Assembly (NCBI GenBank): GCA_024641825.1 | Contig: JAHECI010000006.1 | Coordinates: 1 to 32,472, forward strand | Direction of reading: 5' to 3' | DNA length: 32,472 nt | Source of the DNA: Desulfobacterales bacterium | Lineage (GTDB): Bacteria > Desulfobacterota > Desulfobacteria > Desulfobacterales > UBA11574 | Part shown: one piece after another, positions 8,994 to 18,249 of the stretch | Layout: each line of letters starts with the position of its first letter | How positions within the stretch are numbered: position 1 is the stretch's first letter | Translations under genes and position numbers: made by a program | Notes under the pieces: model-generated | Seen by the model: only the letters and a program-made list of their open reading frames with translations | What the model was told of the DNA's origin: nothing | Databases searched by the model: none

Positions 8994-9788
8994 TTATTTT
9001 TTCTTTGCTTTCGGAAACCAGGGAATAAACGCATTGGTACGCTGAATATATTCTTTGTAACCCGGTCGATGGGTTACAATGGTTTTTTCGGTTAAAGGAA
9101 TCCCTGTCATTTTCAGCAGCACCACAGTAATGATCAGAGGACTCAAAACGGTCCACCAGCTGTTTGGTGTTGAAAATGCAATGAGAAAAATCCCCCACCA
9201 CATGAGACATTCACCAAAATAATTGGGATGTCGGGTATAGCCCCACAATCCCCGATCCATGACTTTTCCCTTATTGGCAGGGTTGGATTTAAAAGACGCC
9301 AACTGCCAATCACCAACAGCTTCAAATATAAAACCCACCACCCAAAGGATTAAACCGCACAGATCCAGCCAGGTGATCATTTCCGGTGTCTTAGATGCCA
9401 CGCCGTACTGAAGTGCAATGGAAATGGCCCACAGAAATATAGACTGGAGCAGAAACACTTTAAAAAGGCTCACGATCCAGAAATGTTTGCCACTCTTTTC
9501 ACGCCAGGAACCATATCTGGGATCCTCCCCCTTTCCCCAGTTGCGCCGCGTCAGATAAATACTAAGCCTTAAACCCCAAAACGTTACCAACATTGCAATT
9601 AACAGCTTTCGTCCAAAAAAACCATCCGTTAAGAAAAAAGTTGTCCAGGCTATCATGACAAATCCCAATCCCCACAAGCTATCTACCACCGTGACGTTTT
9701 TAACAACAAGGCTGAGAAGCCATCCGATAAGCATCATCAAAATAACAGCAGCCAAATTGAGGCTGAATATAAAAATTAGATGTTCCAT
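8994..9788 (-). CDS. DUF1295 domain-containing membrane protein (steroid 5-alpha-reductase-like)
   Basis: Multi-TM; KGKVMDRGLWGYTRHPNYFGECLMWWGIFLIA motif. Confidence 0.95.
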   Translation of the reverse strand: MEHLIFIFSLNLAAVILMMLIGWLLSLVVKNVTVVDSLWGLGFVMIAWTTFFLTDGFFGRKLLIAMLVTFWGLRLSIYLTRRNWGKGEDPRYGSWREKSGKHFWIVSLFKVFLLQSIFLWAISIALQYGVASKTPEMITWLDLCGLILWVVGFIFEAVGDWQLASFKSNPANKGKVMDRGLWGYTRHPNYFGECLMWWGIFLIAFSTPNSWWTVLSPLIITVVLLKMTGIPLTEKTIVTHRPGYKEYIQRTNAFIPWFPKAKKK

Positions 9789-9855
9789 GTTATTTCTCCA
9801 ACTGTTTCTTAGGTCTCAACGTTCTAATTTGTAAAGTAGGAATCGTTATCGAATT

Positions 9856-11265
9856 CTATATTCCGGCCGTCGAAGACATTGGTTTCATGGGATCGATCGC
9901 AAAGATTCCCTTGTTTCGATCATCAATGGCTTTTCGTATGTTTTCATGAACCTTGCTGCTGATCGGATAAGCCAGCGCGATTAAAATGGCAATCAAGTTA
10001 CAAACGGACGGCACCAGTGCATAAAGCGTTCTCAAAGCTAATTTTACTTGTTCAGACTGTTCCACATTGGGCGTGTAGCCTGCTGCACCAAGAATTGAAA
10101 GTCCGGCCCCGACACCAACGGCCGCTGCGAGCTTTTTTGAAATCGACCACAAACCGATATATTGTCCTTCTCGTCTCTCACCCGTTAACCATTCATCATA
10201 GTCGATGACGTCGGCCTGTATGGCGGATGGAATCGCCAAGGTGGCACCGAACCCGATCCCAGATAAAAAAACCAGTACCCCGTAGATCAATTCATCTCCC
10301 GGTCCAAGAAAAAAAACACCGAAAAAAGCGCCCGTATTTACAGCCATGGACGTCAACCATGCCGGTTTTTTGCCGATCTTTCGTGATATCAAAATCCATC
10401 CAGGAAGGAAAATAATACCGGTTACAAAGTATAGAAGAAGGAAAAAGTCTGCCAAATTTGATTGTAGTACATACTCTACGTAAAAAAGAATCAACGTGGC
10501 CGGTAAATTATTCCCAATGGCACTGATGGTGTATGCAATGAGGAGAATGACAAACGGTCGGTTTTGACCCGTCTGCCGTATTCCCTTAATGAACCCTACG
10601 GGACGGTTAACACTTTGGGGAGGTAACTCCTTAATTGATAACACACACCACCATGAAAAACCGATAACGAAGGGCGCATAAATTATGGCAATCCAGAAAA
10701 ATTTGGCCCGTTCTCCCTGAGCGGTATTTGAGAGATTAAACAGCCATTCCACCAGAGCCGGCGAACTTGCAGCAGCAAGTGTTCCGGCAATCAAAAAACC
10801 GTCCCTTACGCCAAATAAAGAAATCCGTTCATTATAGTCAAAGGTAATTTCAGGGCCCAAAGATTCATAAGGCACACTGACCAAAGTCCAGAAAAAAAAC
10901 AAAGCAAAAATACTTACACCGAACCATAGGGCAGAAAAATATGCAGACGTTTCTGGCGGGTTAAATAAAAGGTACATTGACAGTGCAACAAAGAACGATC
11001 CACCTGCGATAAACGGCCGTCTTCTACCGAACGGGGTCTTGATTCGATCGGAAATGAAGCCTATGGCGGGATCCGTTATGGCATCGAAAATTCGGACACT
11101 TAGGAGGACATAGCCCATCACCATAACGTTGACCCCGATAACATCCGTATAAAATTTTGGTATGTAAACATAAATCGGTATGCCGACTACTGCTAACGCA
11201 TAAGCCGGTGCAGCATAGGCAATCTTTTTATATAACGGAACGGATTTTCGGGCTGCAGCTTTCAT
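9856..11265 (-). CDS. MFS transporter, glycoside-pentoside-hexuronide (GPH)-like
   Basis: 12-TM pattern; DAITDPAIGFISDRIKTPFGRRRPFIAGG motif. Confidence 0.95.
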   Translation of the reverse strand: MKAAARKSVPLYKKIAYAAPAYALAVVGIPIYVYIPKFYTDVIGVNVMVMGYVLLSVRIFDAITDPAIGFISDRIKTPFGRRRPFIAGGSFFVALSMYLLFNPPETSAYFSALWFGVSIFALFFFWTLVSVPYESLGPEITFDYNERISLFGVRDGFLIAGTLAAASSPALVEWLFNLSNTAQGERAKFFWIAIIYAPFVIGFSWWCVLSIKELPPQSVNRPVGFIKGIRQTGQNRPFVILLIAYTISAIGNNLPATLILFYVEYVLQSNLADFFLLLYFVTGIIFLPGWILISRKIGKKPAWLTSMAVNTGAFFGVFFLGPGDELIYGVLVFLSGIGFGATLAIPSAIQADVIDYDEWLTGERREGQYIGLWSISKKLAAAVGVGAGLSILGAAGYTPNVEQSEQVKLALRTLYALVPSVCNLIAILIALAYPISSKVHENIRKAIDDRNKGIFAIDPMKPMSSTAGI

Positions 11266-11849
11266 TTTAACCCCAACAATTGCTTTTTAAACGGTTCGTT
11301 CATGGGGAATTTCCCCAACCACATCGAAAAGAGCGCAGACGCAAAATCAGCACCCTTGATAATGCCCTTGGTTTTTCCGTTTAATGCCAGCTCTGTGCCC
11401 CTTCCCGGGATATATGTCAATGAATACCGGTCTCCAGGTTGGACATCTTCATAAAGTGAGTTGTGATAATCGATTTGTGGTCGAATTTTTTCCAAGGTTA
11501 GTGCATCCGTGTTCTTTGCAATCACTTTGTTTGTAGAAATCCCGAAATCTTCCCCTTTTAAGGCATGGAAATACTCAACCTCCAAGCGTTTGGATTTGTC
11601 AGAAAGAACATTCTCTATGGAAATCCCTTCTTCTAAGTAGAGCGCACCGACATAGGCTTTGATAAAACCGAGATGCCGAAGCAGTCCCGCGCCCTGAATC
11701 TTCAAACGAATCCCTTCTGTTTCGTAGCTGTTTTCAAAACGAATCCCCTCGATCTCTGCTCCATTGACATTGGGTGTTACACCTACCATTAATATCACTA
11801 CAAATATTGCGATAAGATAAGATATATTTTTCATGAGTCCATTCCTCAA
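11262..11849 (-). CDS. Chalcone isomerase-like family protein, exported
   Basis: Signal peptide followed by GAGLLRHLGFIKAYVGALYLEEG and MWLGKFPMNEPFKKQLLG; 4-bp overlap with MFS gene. Confidence 0.9.
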   Translation of the reverse strand: MRNGLMKNISYLIAIFVVILMVGVTPNVNGAEIEGIRFENSYETEGIRLKIQGAGLLRHLGFIKAYVGALYLEEGISIENVLSDKSKRLEVEYFHALKGEDFGISTNKVIAKNTDALTLEKIRPQIDYHNSLYEDVQPGDRYSLTYIPGRGTELALNGKTKGIIKGADFASALFSMWLGKFPMNEPFKKQLLGLK

Positions 11850-11958
11850 GTGTTTTTTGCTTTTAATGATTCATTAGCTGTTAAGATTTAAAAAATTCTT
11901 AATATAAAGTTATTCACGTTTAAGGAACATTCAATGGGGAAAAAGTAGGGGTATGGTA

Positions 11959-11973
11959 ATAGGGTATACCTAT
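11959..11973. promoter_or_regulatory. Candidate operator-like palindrome ATAGG-GTATA-CCTAT
   Basis: Perfect 5-bp arms in the AT-rich divergent intergenic region between the chalcone-isomerase-like gene and DUF2177 gene; a related TACCCTATAC occurs at 13313-13322 upstream of the PAS-LuxR gene. Confidence 0.35.
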
Positions 11974-12299
11974 CATTTTTTTAACTTAATAACGACCCAA
12001 GTTTAACACCCCAATACGGCCCAAAAGCCTTTAAAAATTTTTTCGGCCTGATATGCTTTATTGACGGTTATAAAAATAAAAAGGCTTGCAACTTGAGTAA
12101 CAAACTATTGCTTAACAATTTTTTCTAACTTAAAGTACTTAATCAACACACATTGATTATAAACATAAAAATGCTTATAGTGCTTTATAAATAGTCATTA
12201 AGAGTGTGACCATACACAGAAGTTTCTGAATTGTTAAAAAATTTGAAGTTATAGTAAGACAAATGAGTTCCGCTCCGGGTAGGTCATGAGGGTGACAGA

Positions 12300-12707
12300 A
12301 TGAATATTATCTTCTACTTAAAACTTTATGCATTGACTGTACCGCTATTTTTTGCCATTGACATTCTCTGGCTCGGATTTTTTGCAAAAAAGTTTTATCG
12401 AAACAACCTTGGTTTTATACTGAGTCCGGATGTAAACTGGTCGGCGGCAATCAGCTTTTATTTGCTTTATATTGTAGGTATTCTTATTTTTGCCGTTGTG
12501 CCAGCAATTGAAAAAGAATCATTGGGCAAGGCGATCTTGTGGGGTTGTTTGTACGGTTTTTTTACTTACGCAACATACGATTTGACAAATATGGCCACCA
12601 TAAAGAATTGGCCGTTAAAGGTTGTGATGGTCGATATTTTGTGGGGTGTTTTTCTCTGTTCCATGGTCGCTTCGATAAGTTTTTTGATTGCGAAATGGCT
12701 CTCCTGA
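12300..12707 (+). CDS. DUF2177 family membrane protein
   Basis: Multi-TM, AIDILWLGFFAKKFYRNNLG and GCLYGFFTYATYDLTNMATIKNWPLKVVMVDILWG motifs. Confidence 0.93.
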   Translation: MNIIFYLKLYALTVPLFFAIDILWLGFFAKKFYRNNLGFILSPDVNWSAAISFYLLYIVGILIFAVVPAIEKESLGKAILWGCLYGFFTYATYDLTNMATIKNWPLKVVMVDILWGVFLCSMVASISFLIAKWLS

Positions 12708-12724
12708 AAGGTAATGATAAAAAA

Positions 12725-13186
12725 ATGAAAAAAATACTCAAGGTTTCCATTGGGCCTTTGATGCTTATTACGATCTTATACGGATGTTCCGGGAACCCTA
12801 CGGAACATAACAATAGCGATTCCTCAGGGTTACTGGATTGCCCGGATACCCCAAATTGCGTATCGTCATTAGCAAAAAATCCAAAATACCGAGTTGAACC
12901 CTTTAATTTAAACAAAGATCCTAAAACAAGCTGGGACATTGTTAAAAAAACGGTTGAGCTACTGCCCGGAACAAAAGTTGTTTCAGAAGACAACAGCGAT
13001 ATTCATGCCGAATGCAAAAGCATGATTTTTCGATTTGTTGATGATCTCACACTCCATTTAACCCCTTCCAAAGGTATTATTCACATTCGTTCAGCCTCTA
13101 GAATCGGCTATTCAGACCTCGGTGTTAACCGTCGTCGTGTTGAAACCTTGAGAAAAAAACTCAAGCAAAATGGCATTATCGAATAG
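12725..13186 (+). CDS. DUF1499 domain-containing lipoprotein
   Basis: Start at 12725 gives lipoprotein signal (MKKILKVSIGPLMLITILYGCSGN) then DCPDTPNCVSS motif; the longer ORF from 12539 overlaps DUF2177 out of frame. Confidence 0.9.
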   Translation: MKKILKVSIGPLMLITILYGCSGNPTEHNNSDSSGLLDCPDTPNCVSSLAKNPKYRVEPFNLNKDPKTSWDIVKKTVELLPGTKVVSEDNSDIHAECKSMIFRFVDDLTLHLTPSKGIIHIRSASRIGYSDLGVNRRRVETLRKKLKQNGIIE

Positions 13187-13375
13187 CCTCTTCATCATTT
13201 AATTGTCCGGAGACAATTTCGCGTAAGGTTTCCGATATGCTGCACTTGTAAGTGTTCACGGGGTGAGTTCTCCCGCTTCATGTTCCACTTTACAATGACC
13301 TTTAAACTAGAGTACCCTATACAATACAATCAAAAAGACAGCATATTTTGATTGCACGGATCAGGGAGTACACTC

Positions 13376-14278
13376 ATGAAAACCCAGCATAAGGAAGCAA
13401 AGTCCCATATTGAACCCTTAAGTTTTTCGGAAGAACTGGCTAGGGCGGTCATTAATTCGCTCTCTGCACACATCGCCATTCTTGACAAAAACGGCGTAAT
13501 CCTTGAAACCAATCGCGCATGGAATGCCTACTCGGTTAAAAACGGCATGCCGGAAAACTTTGACTACAGAGGAATCAACTACCTAGAGGTCTGCAATGCC
13601 GCCAAGGGAGAGGATGCGTCAGATGCCCACAATATCGCAGAAGGTATTCGTAAGGTTATTCAAGGCCATACCCCGGAATTTCTGTTTGATTATCCCTGCC
13701 ATTCCAAGGACAGCAGACACTGGTACTATATGCGAGCCATCCGAATGTCTGATACCAAACCCGTCCGGGTGATCATCAGTCATGAAGATATAACGGCATT
13801 GAAACTGGTTGAAGAAGCGTTAAGAGAAAGCCGTGAAGAACTCGAAGAACAGAAACAAAGCCTCGAGGAAGCCAATATTGCGCTGAAAGTGCTGATCAAA
13901 CATCGGGAAAACGACAAACTGGAACTTGAAAAAAATGTATTGACCAATGTCAAGGAGTTGGTTTTGCCGTATGTTGAAAAGTTAAAGGGAGTTCCATTAA
14001 AACCCAGAAATAAGACACTCGTTGAAATCATTGATAATCACCTAAAAGATATTATTTCTCCGCTCCTTCAAAAATTTTCAAATGCCCAAATTATTCTGAC
14101 CCCCCAGGAAATAAAGATGGTCGCCTTGATCAAAGACGGAAAGAGCAGCAAGGAAATTGCAGACATCCTGAACATATCCGAAACCACCGTCAATTTTCAC
14201 CGAAAAAACCTGCGAAAAAAGCTCGGTCTGAAAAACAGGCCGATGAATTTGAGGTCCTATTTAATCTCCATATCATAG
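13376..14278 (+). CDS. PAS-domain LuxR-family transcriptional regulator
   Basis: ATG at 13376 with AGGGAG upstream; PAS-like N-terminus (NSLSAHIAILDKNGVILETNRAW), coiled coil, C-terminal HTH (LTPQEIKMVALIKDGKSSKEIADILNISETTVNFHRKNLRKKLGL). Confidence 0.93.
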   Translation: MKTQHKEAKSHIEPLSFSEELARAVINSLSAHIAILDKNGVILETNRAWNAYSVKNGMPENFDYRGINYLEVCNAAKGEDASDAHNIAEGIRKVIQGHTPEFLFDYPCHSKDSRHWYYMRAIRMSDTKPVRVIISHEDITALKLVEEALRESREELEEQKQSLEEANIALKVLIKHRENDKLELEKNVLTNVKELVLPYVEKLKGVPLKPRNKTLVEIIDNHLKDIISPLLQKFSNAQIILTPQEIKMVALIKDGKSSKEIADILNISETTVNFHRKNLRKKLGLKNRPMNLRSYLISIS

Positions 14279-14633
14279 CCCGAAAAAAAACCAATGGAGT
14301 TAAAGGTCTGTGGATATTAAGCCCATTTTCTGAAGCGACATTCCACCCTATTTGCGAGGGTTCTTTTTGCCGGGCGATTCTGATTCCACTGAGAGGGTTT
14401 TAAAGGCTGTTCAGGAGTTTTTTAACGAAGATACTTGCTAAAGTCCCAAGGCTATCATATAAGGAAGGTCGATGATTGAGTGAGGGAGTTTTTCCATTAA
14501 ACCGGAAAAGATATTTCTGGCTGGAAAGCAACCAGTTAACGTCAAAGCAAGATGCCGTTTCCGTTATTGGTAGGATAGACTCTTAATATTCTAATTAAGT
14601 CCCGAAAATTTCCCTTATTTTACTCGTTAGCAG

Positions 14634-15752
14634 ATGCCAATCCATAGCAATTTCAAAGCTTATAAATGCCCGGGACCCCCTGCAAAAATCCTGCTGATCT
14701 CAACTCGGCAGTTCGGGGATTTATTATTGACGACACCTTTGGTGCGCAGCCTGAAATACGCTTATCCCCAAGCGATTATTGATGTGCTGGCGTTTCAAGG
14801 CAAGGAATTCATACTGGATGACAATCCTGACATTAATCAGATTTTGACCATTCCTGAGCCAATTACCTACAGAGATCATCCGCATTTATTCAAACAGATC
14901 TGGCGTAAATATCAGTTGGCAGTCACGACCCTGCCAGGGGATCGGCCCACGTTTTATGCCTGGATTGCGGCACCCCGGCGAGTGGGTCTGGTTCCGTCTC
15001 TAACTGCTAAATCCATCTGGAAACGCTGGGTGTTACAGGGGTGGGTATTGCTTGACGATGAGCACACGGCAACTGTAATTCAGAATTTACGACTGGCGGA
15101 TGTTTTAGGAATTCCTCGTTGTTATGAGGTGGTGCCACCGGAAAAACCTGGCAGTGAGGAACAATTGGATCAGTATCTACCCTTTTCCTGGCGCACCCAG
15201 GCTTATGCAGCATTGCATCTTTCCCCAATGTGGCCTTATAAACGCTGGACTTTAACTGGCTGGACCCAAGTTTCACAATATTTGCAACAACAGGGTATGA
15301 AACTGGTTTTAACCGGCGGTTCTGGAGATTCGGAACAGCAATATTTACAACAGGCCCAGCAACAGATGCCGGCGGAGGTGATCAATCTGGCTGGAAAACT
15401 GGATTTTGCCGCTATCAGTCTGTTGTTAAAACATGCCAAAGTGTATGTTGGCCCGGATACTGCCGTAACTCACCTGGCTGCAGCTGTTGGCGTGCCCACA
15501 GTGGCGATATTCGGGCCCACCAACCCATTGAAATGGGCACCCTGGCCCAAGAAATATGCTGGAAACCGGGCGCCTTTTAAAAAAACCGGTTCTTTGCAAG
15601 TGTTGAAGAATATCGCGCTGGTACAGGATGAAGAAGATTGTATCCCCTGTCATCAGGAAGGATGTGAGCGCCATAGAAATAGCCACAGTCTCTGTTTACA
15701 GAATCTGGATGCAGCCAGAGTTATTACCGCCATCGAAGCGTTAGGCGTTTAA
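14634..15752 (+). CDS. Glycosyltransferase family 9 / LPS heptosyltransferase-like protein
   Basis: KILLISTRQFGDLLLTTPLVRSLKYAYPQA; VYVGPDTAVTHLAAAVGVPTVAIFGPTNPLKWAPWP. Confidence 0.94.
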   Translation: MPIHSNFKAYKCPGPPAKILLISTRQFGDLLLTTPLVRSLKYAYPQAIIDVLAFQGKEFILDDNPDINQILTIPEPITYRDHPHLFKQIWRKYQLAVTTLPGDRPTFYAWIAAPRRVGLVPSLTAKSIWKRWVLQGWVLLDDEHTATVIQNLRLADVLGIPRCYEVVPPEKPGSEEQLDQYLPFSWRTQAYAALHLSPMWPYKRWTLTGWTQVSQYLQQQGMKLVLTGGSGDSEQQYLQQAQQQMPAEVINLAGKLDFAAISLLLKHAKVYVGPDTAVTHLAAAVGVPTVAIFGPTNPLKWAPWPKKYAGNRAPFKKTGSLQVLKNIALVQDEEDCIPCHQEGCERHRNSHSLCLQNLDAARVITAIEALGV

Positions 15753-15865
15753 ATTTTGGAAACAGCCAAGAACCCACCTGAATGGGGTGCCCGCCAATGA
15801 AGGAAATTTGTCCAATGCCCGACAATTAATGAGCGCCTCCGTAACCGTTGTATCGAAAATTAGTT

Positions 15866-16927
15866 ATGTTTGAAAACATTTCAGTACGTGCCGGTAGCAA
15901 AGCCATAAGGATACTCCGGGACGAAGGATTGAATCTATCAAGGGTAAAGGTTATCGCAGGCGCTTCCGGTGCCGCCAAATTTCTTGTTTTAACCGGGATC
16001 GACAGGGTATTGCTGTCTTCCTTCAAACATAGGACAGACCCCCTTTATCTTATTGGCACTTCAATTGGAGCCTTTCGCATGGCTGCCTACTGCCAGAGAA
16101 ACCCGGTCGATGCCCTTGATAAGCTCGAAAGGGAATATATTTTACAGCACTATGATTCAAGACCCACGCGAAAAGAAATTACAGAAGAGTCCTGGAAAAT
16201 TATTCATGCCTATATAGAGGATGATGAAATAGAATTCATTATCAACCATCCTTTCATGAAAATTTGTTTTCTATCCAATAAATGCAAAGGACTTATTAAA
16301 AGTGAAAACCCATGGGTCCAAGGGCTCGGTATTGCACTTGCTTCAGGCGTAAACCGGTTGAGCAGGAACAGGCTTGGGTATTTCTTTGAAAGAGCGTTGT
16401 TCTGTGCCCCAAAGGAAAGACCGCCCTTTGCCGCCATGAATCAATTCCCTTTGAGTATCTATCGTCTTACCCATTCGAATTTCAAGACCGCATTGTTGTC
16501 TTCCGGGTCGATTCCAATGGCAATGGAGGGAATTTCAAATATCGACGGCGTGCCGGGTGTTTTTCGCGATGGCGGCATACTTGATTACCATCTGGACATA
16601 CCGTTTTTGCCCAATGGAAATGGTCTTGTCCTATATCCCCATTTTTATGACCAGATCACACCCGGATGGTTCGACAAGTCCTTAAATCGCAAGCCGGATA
16701 AAAAAAATATGGAAAGTGTTGTGCTCGTTGCACCCTCAAATAGATTCGTTGACAATCTTCCCTTAGGCAAAATCCCCGATAGAAAAGATTTTAAGACGTT
16801 CTTTGGGAAAGACAAAGAACGGATAGAATACTGGAAAAAGGTCGTTGAAGAAAACAAAAAATTGGGGGACGAATTCTTCGAAGCCATCGAATCCGGAAGA
16901 ATAAGGGAGATCGCAAAACCGATATAA
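15866..16927 (+). CDS. Patatin-like phospholipase family protein
   Basis: Oxyanion-like AGASGAAKF, nucleophile elbow IGTSIGAF (GxSxG), and RDGGILDYH (DG dyad). ATG at 15866 preferred over TTG at 15848. Confidence 0.75.
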   Translation: MFENISVRAGSKAIRILRDEGLNLSRVKVIAGASGAAKFLVLTGIDRVLLSSFKHRTDPLYLIGTSIGAFRMAAYCQRNPVDALDKLEREYILQHYDSRPTRKEITEESWKIIHAYIEDDEIEFIINHPFMKICFLSNKCKGLIKSENPWVQGLGIALASGVNRLSRNRLGYFFERALFCAPKERPPFAAMNQFPLSIYRLTHSNFKTALLSSGSIPMAMEGISNIDGVPGVFRDGGILDYHLDIPFLPNGNGLVLYPHFYDQITPGWFDKSLNRKPDKKNMESVVLVAPSNRFVDNLPLGKIPDRKDFKTFFGKDKERIEYWKKVVEENKKLGDEFFEAIESGRIREIAKPI

Positions 16928-17132
16928 GACGGTGTGTCGAGGCTTAGCGGCAAGGGGAATTGCCCGGCACGAAGCGTGATCAGAGGCCCAAAACATCGCG
17001 CCCTTTCGGCATACCCATGGACCGGCCTTTAGCCCCATGGGTATATGCTTGACAACCACACCTAAGATTTGTACAGCATTAACACAAGCCCGTTGTCATG
17101 ATCGGCATTCGGTTTTAATCCAAGGAGGTATT

Positions 17133-17666
17133 GTGAGACTATTATGGGCGGCATTTCTGGCAATACCCATGACGCTCTTTTTCGGGTCCTGTTCGGTGAT
17201 TTCTCAACAGATCCGAACAGAAGCCACACCGACGATTCACTTCAAAACCCTTCTTCTGGAAAAAGATAACTACAGGGGAAAGACCGTGATCCTGGGCGGG
17301 TACATCCTGGAAACGCAGAACTCGGCGGACAAATCGTTGATTAAAGTCTTGCAAGTCCCCCTGGGATTCGGAGAAAAACCCAAATCAAAAGACCTTTCAG
17401 AGGGAAGATTCATGGTCTCCCAAAAGGGTTTCTTGGACCCGGAAATCTACAAAAAAGACCGTAAAATTACGGTGGCCGGCGCCATCGTCGGCGCGGTGGT
17501 GGAGAAAATTGACGACTCCTTCCAGCCCTATCTCAAGATTGAAAGTCGTGAAATATACCTTTGGCCCGAGGAGGCCTACTATTATCCCCCACCATACTAT
17601 GATCCATGGTTTTATCCATATCCCTACTATGGGTACCGGCATCGTCATTACCCCTATTACTGGTAA
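17133..17666 (+). CDS. Slp family outer-membrane lipoprotein with Tyr/Pro-rich C-terminal tail
   Basis: GTG start at 17133 after AAGGAGG; lipobox FFGSCS; Slp-like KGKTVILGGYILE...; tail EEAYYYPPPYYDPWFYPYPYYGYRHRHYPYYW. Confidence 0.82.
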   Translation: MRLLWAAFLAIPMTLFFGSCSVISQQIRTEATPTIHFKTLLLEKDNYRGKTVILGGYILETQNSADKSLIKVLQVPLGFGEKPKSKDLSEGRFMVSQKGFLDPEIYKKDRKITVAGAIVGAVVEKIDDSFQPYLKIESREIYLWPEEAYYYPPPYYDPWFYPYPYYGYRHRHYPYYW

Positions 17667-17860
17667 AAGAAAAACGGTTCGAACCGATGCAAGACTCGCT
17701 CAAAAAAACAGGCGCTATCCAAAATGCGATAAATTCATAAAATTGTGAAATGAATTACATAAATCCTCGGCAAATATTATCCCTAATATTCGATGACACC
17801 ATTATTACAAGGGAGTTAACCATCTAAATTATCAAGAGAAAATTTTCTTAAACATGAATT

Positions 17861-17876
17861 TGGCATGTTTTATGCA
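17861..17876 (+). promoter_or_regulatory. Candidate sigma-54 (-24/-12) promoter
   Basis: TGGCATGTTTTATGCA: GG-N10-GC spacing as required for sigma-54; not followed immediately by an obvious CDS. Confidence 0.45.
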
Positions 17877-17916
17877 AATATCAAGGTAAAACGTTGAAAT
17901 CGGCAGGGGTGCAGAC

Positions 17917-18010
17917 AAGTGCCACCCAGCTTCAACACCCATATAAAAACCATGGAATGGCCAAGGGCCTCCAAAGGTTATACTTCAAAAGGGAGTTTGA
18001 GGTGGCACTT
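17917..18010 (+). other. Potential structured leader/small RNA segment
   Basis: Perfect 10-bp inverted repeat AAGTGCCACC (17917-17926) / GGTGGCACTT (18001-18010), located just downstream of the candidate sigma-54 promoter in a gene-free 580-bp interval. Confidence 0.35.
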
Positions 18011-18249
18011 CACACAGGGCTTCTCTGGTGTACGTGCATCTTTTTCTTCGGCCATCTGCATAAATATGCTAAAATATGATGTGCACCGAGATTAACAACG
18101 GCATTGGGGGAAGCCTTCATATAAAACCTTTGGACACATCCGCCATGGGTTGCTGCCGTATATTCAGATCGCGTTCATCAATAAAAATTAAAGGTTGTAA
18201 TGGGCTTATAGATTTAATATGTTATAGAACCCAAAAAGAGGTATGAGCA

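Noticed and set aside
12539-12724. N-terminal extension of the DUF1499 ORF
   Set aside because: Overlaps DUF2177 out of frame; lipoprotein signal begins at ATG 12725.
17894-18079. 61-aa ORF downstream of candidate sigma-54 promoter
   Set aside because: Starts at TTG without a good RBS and has atypical composition; a structured leader or sRNA is a better explanation, though a small protein cannot be excluded.
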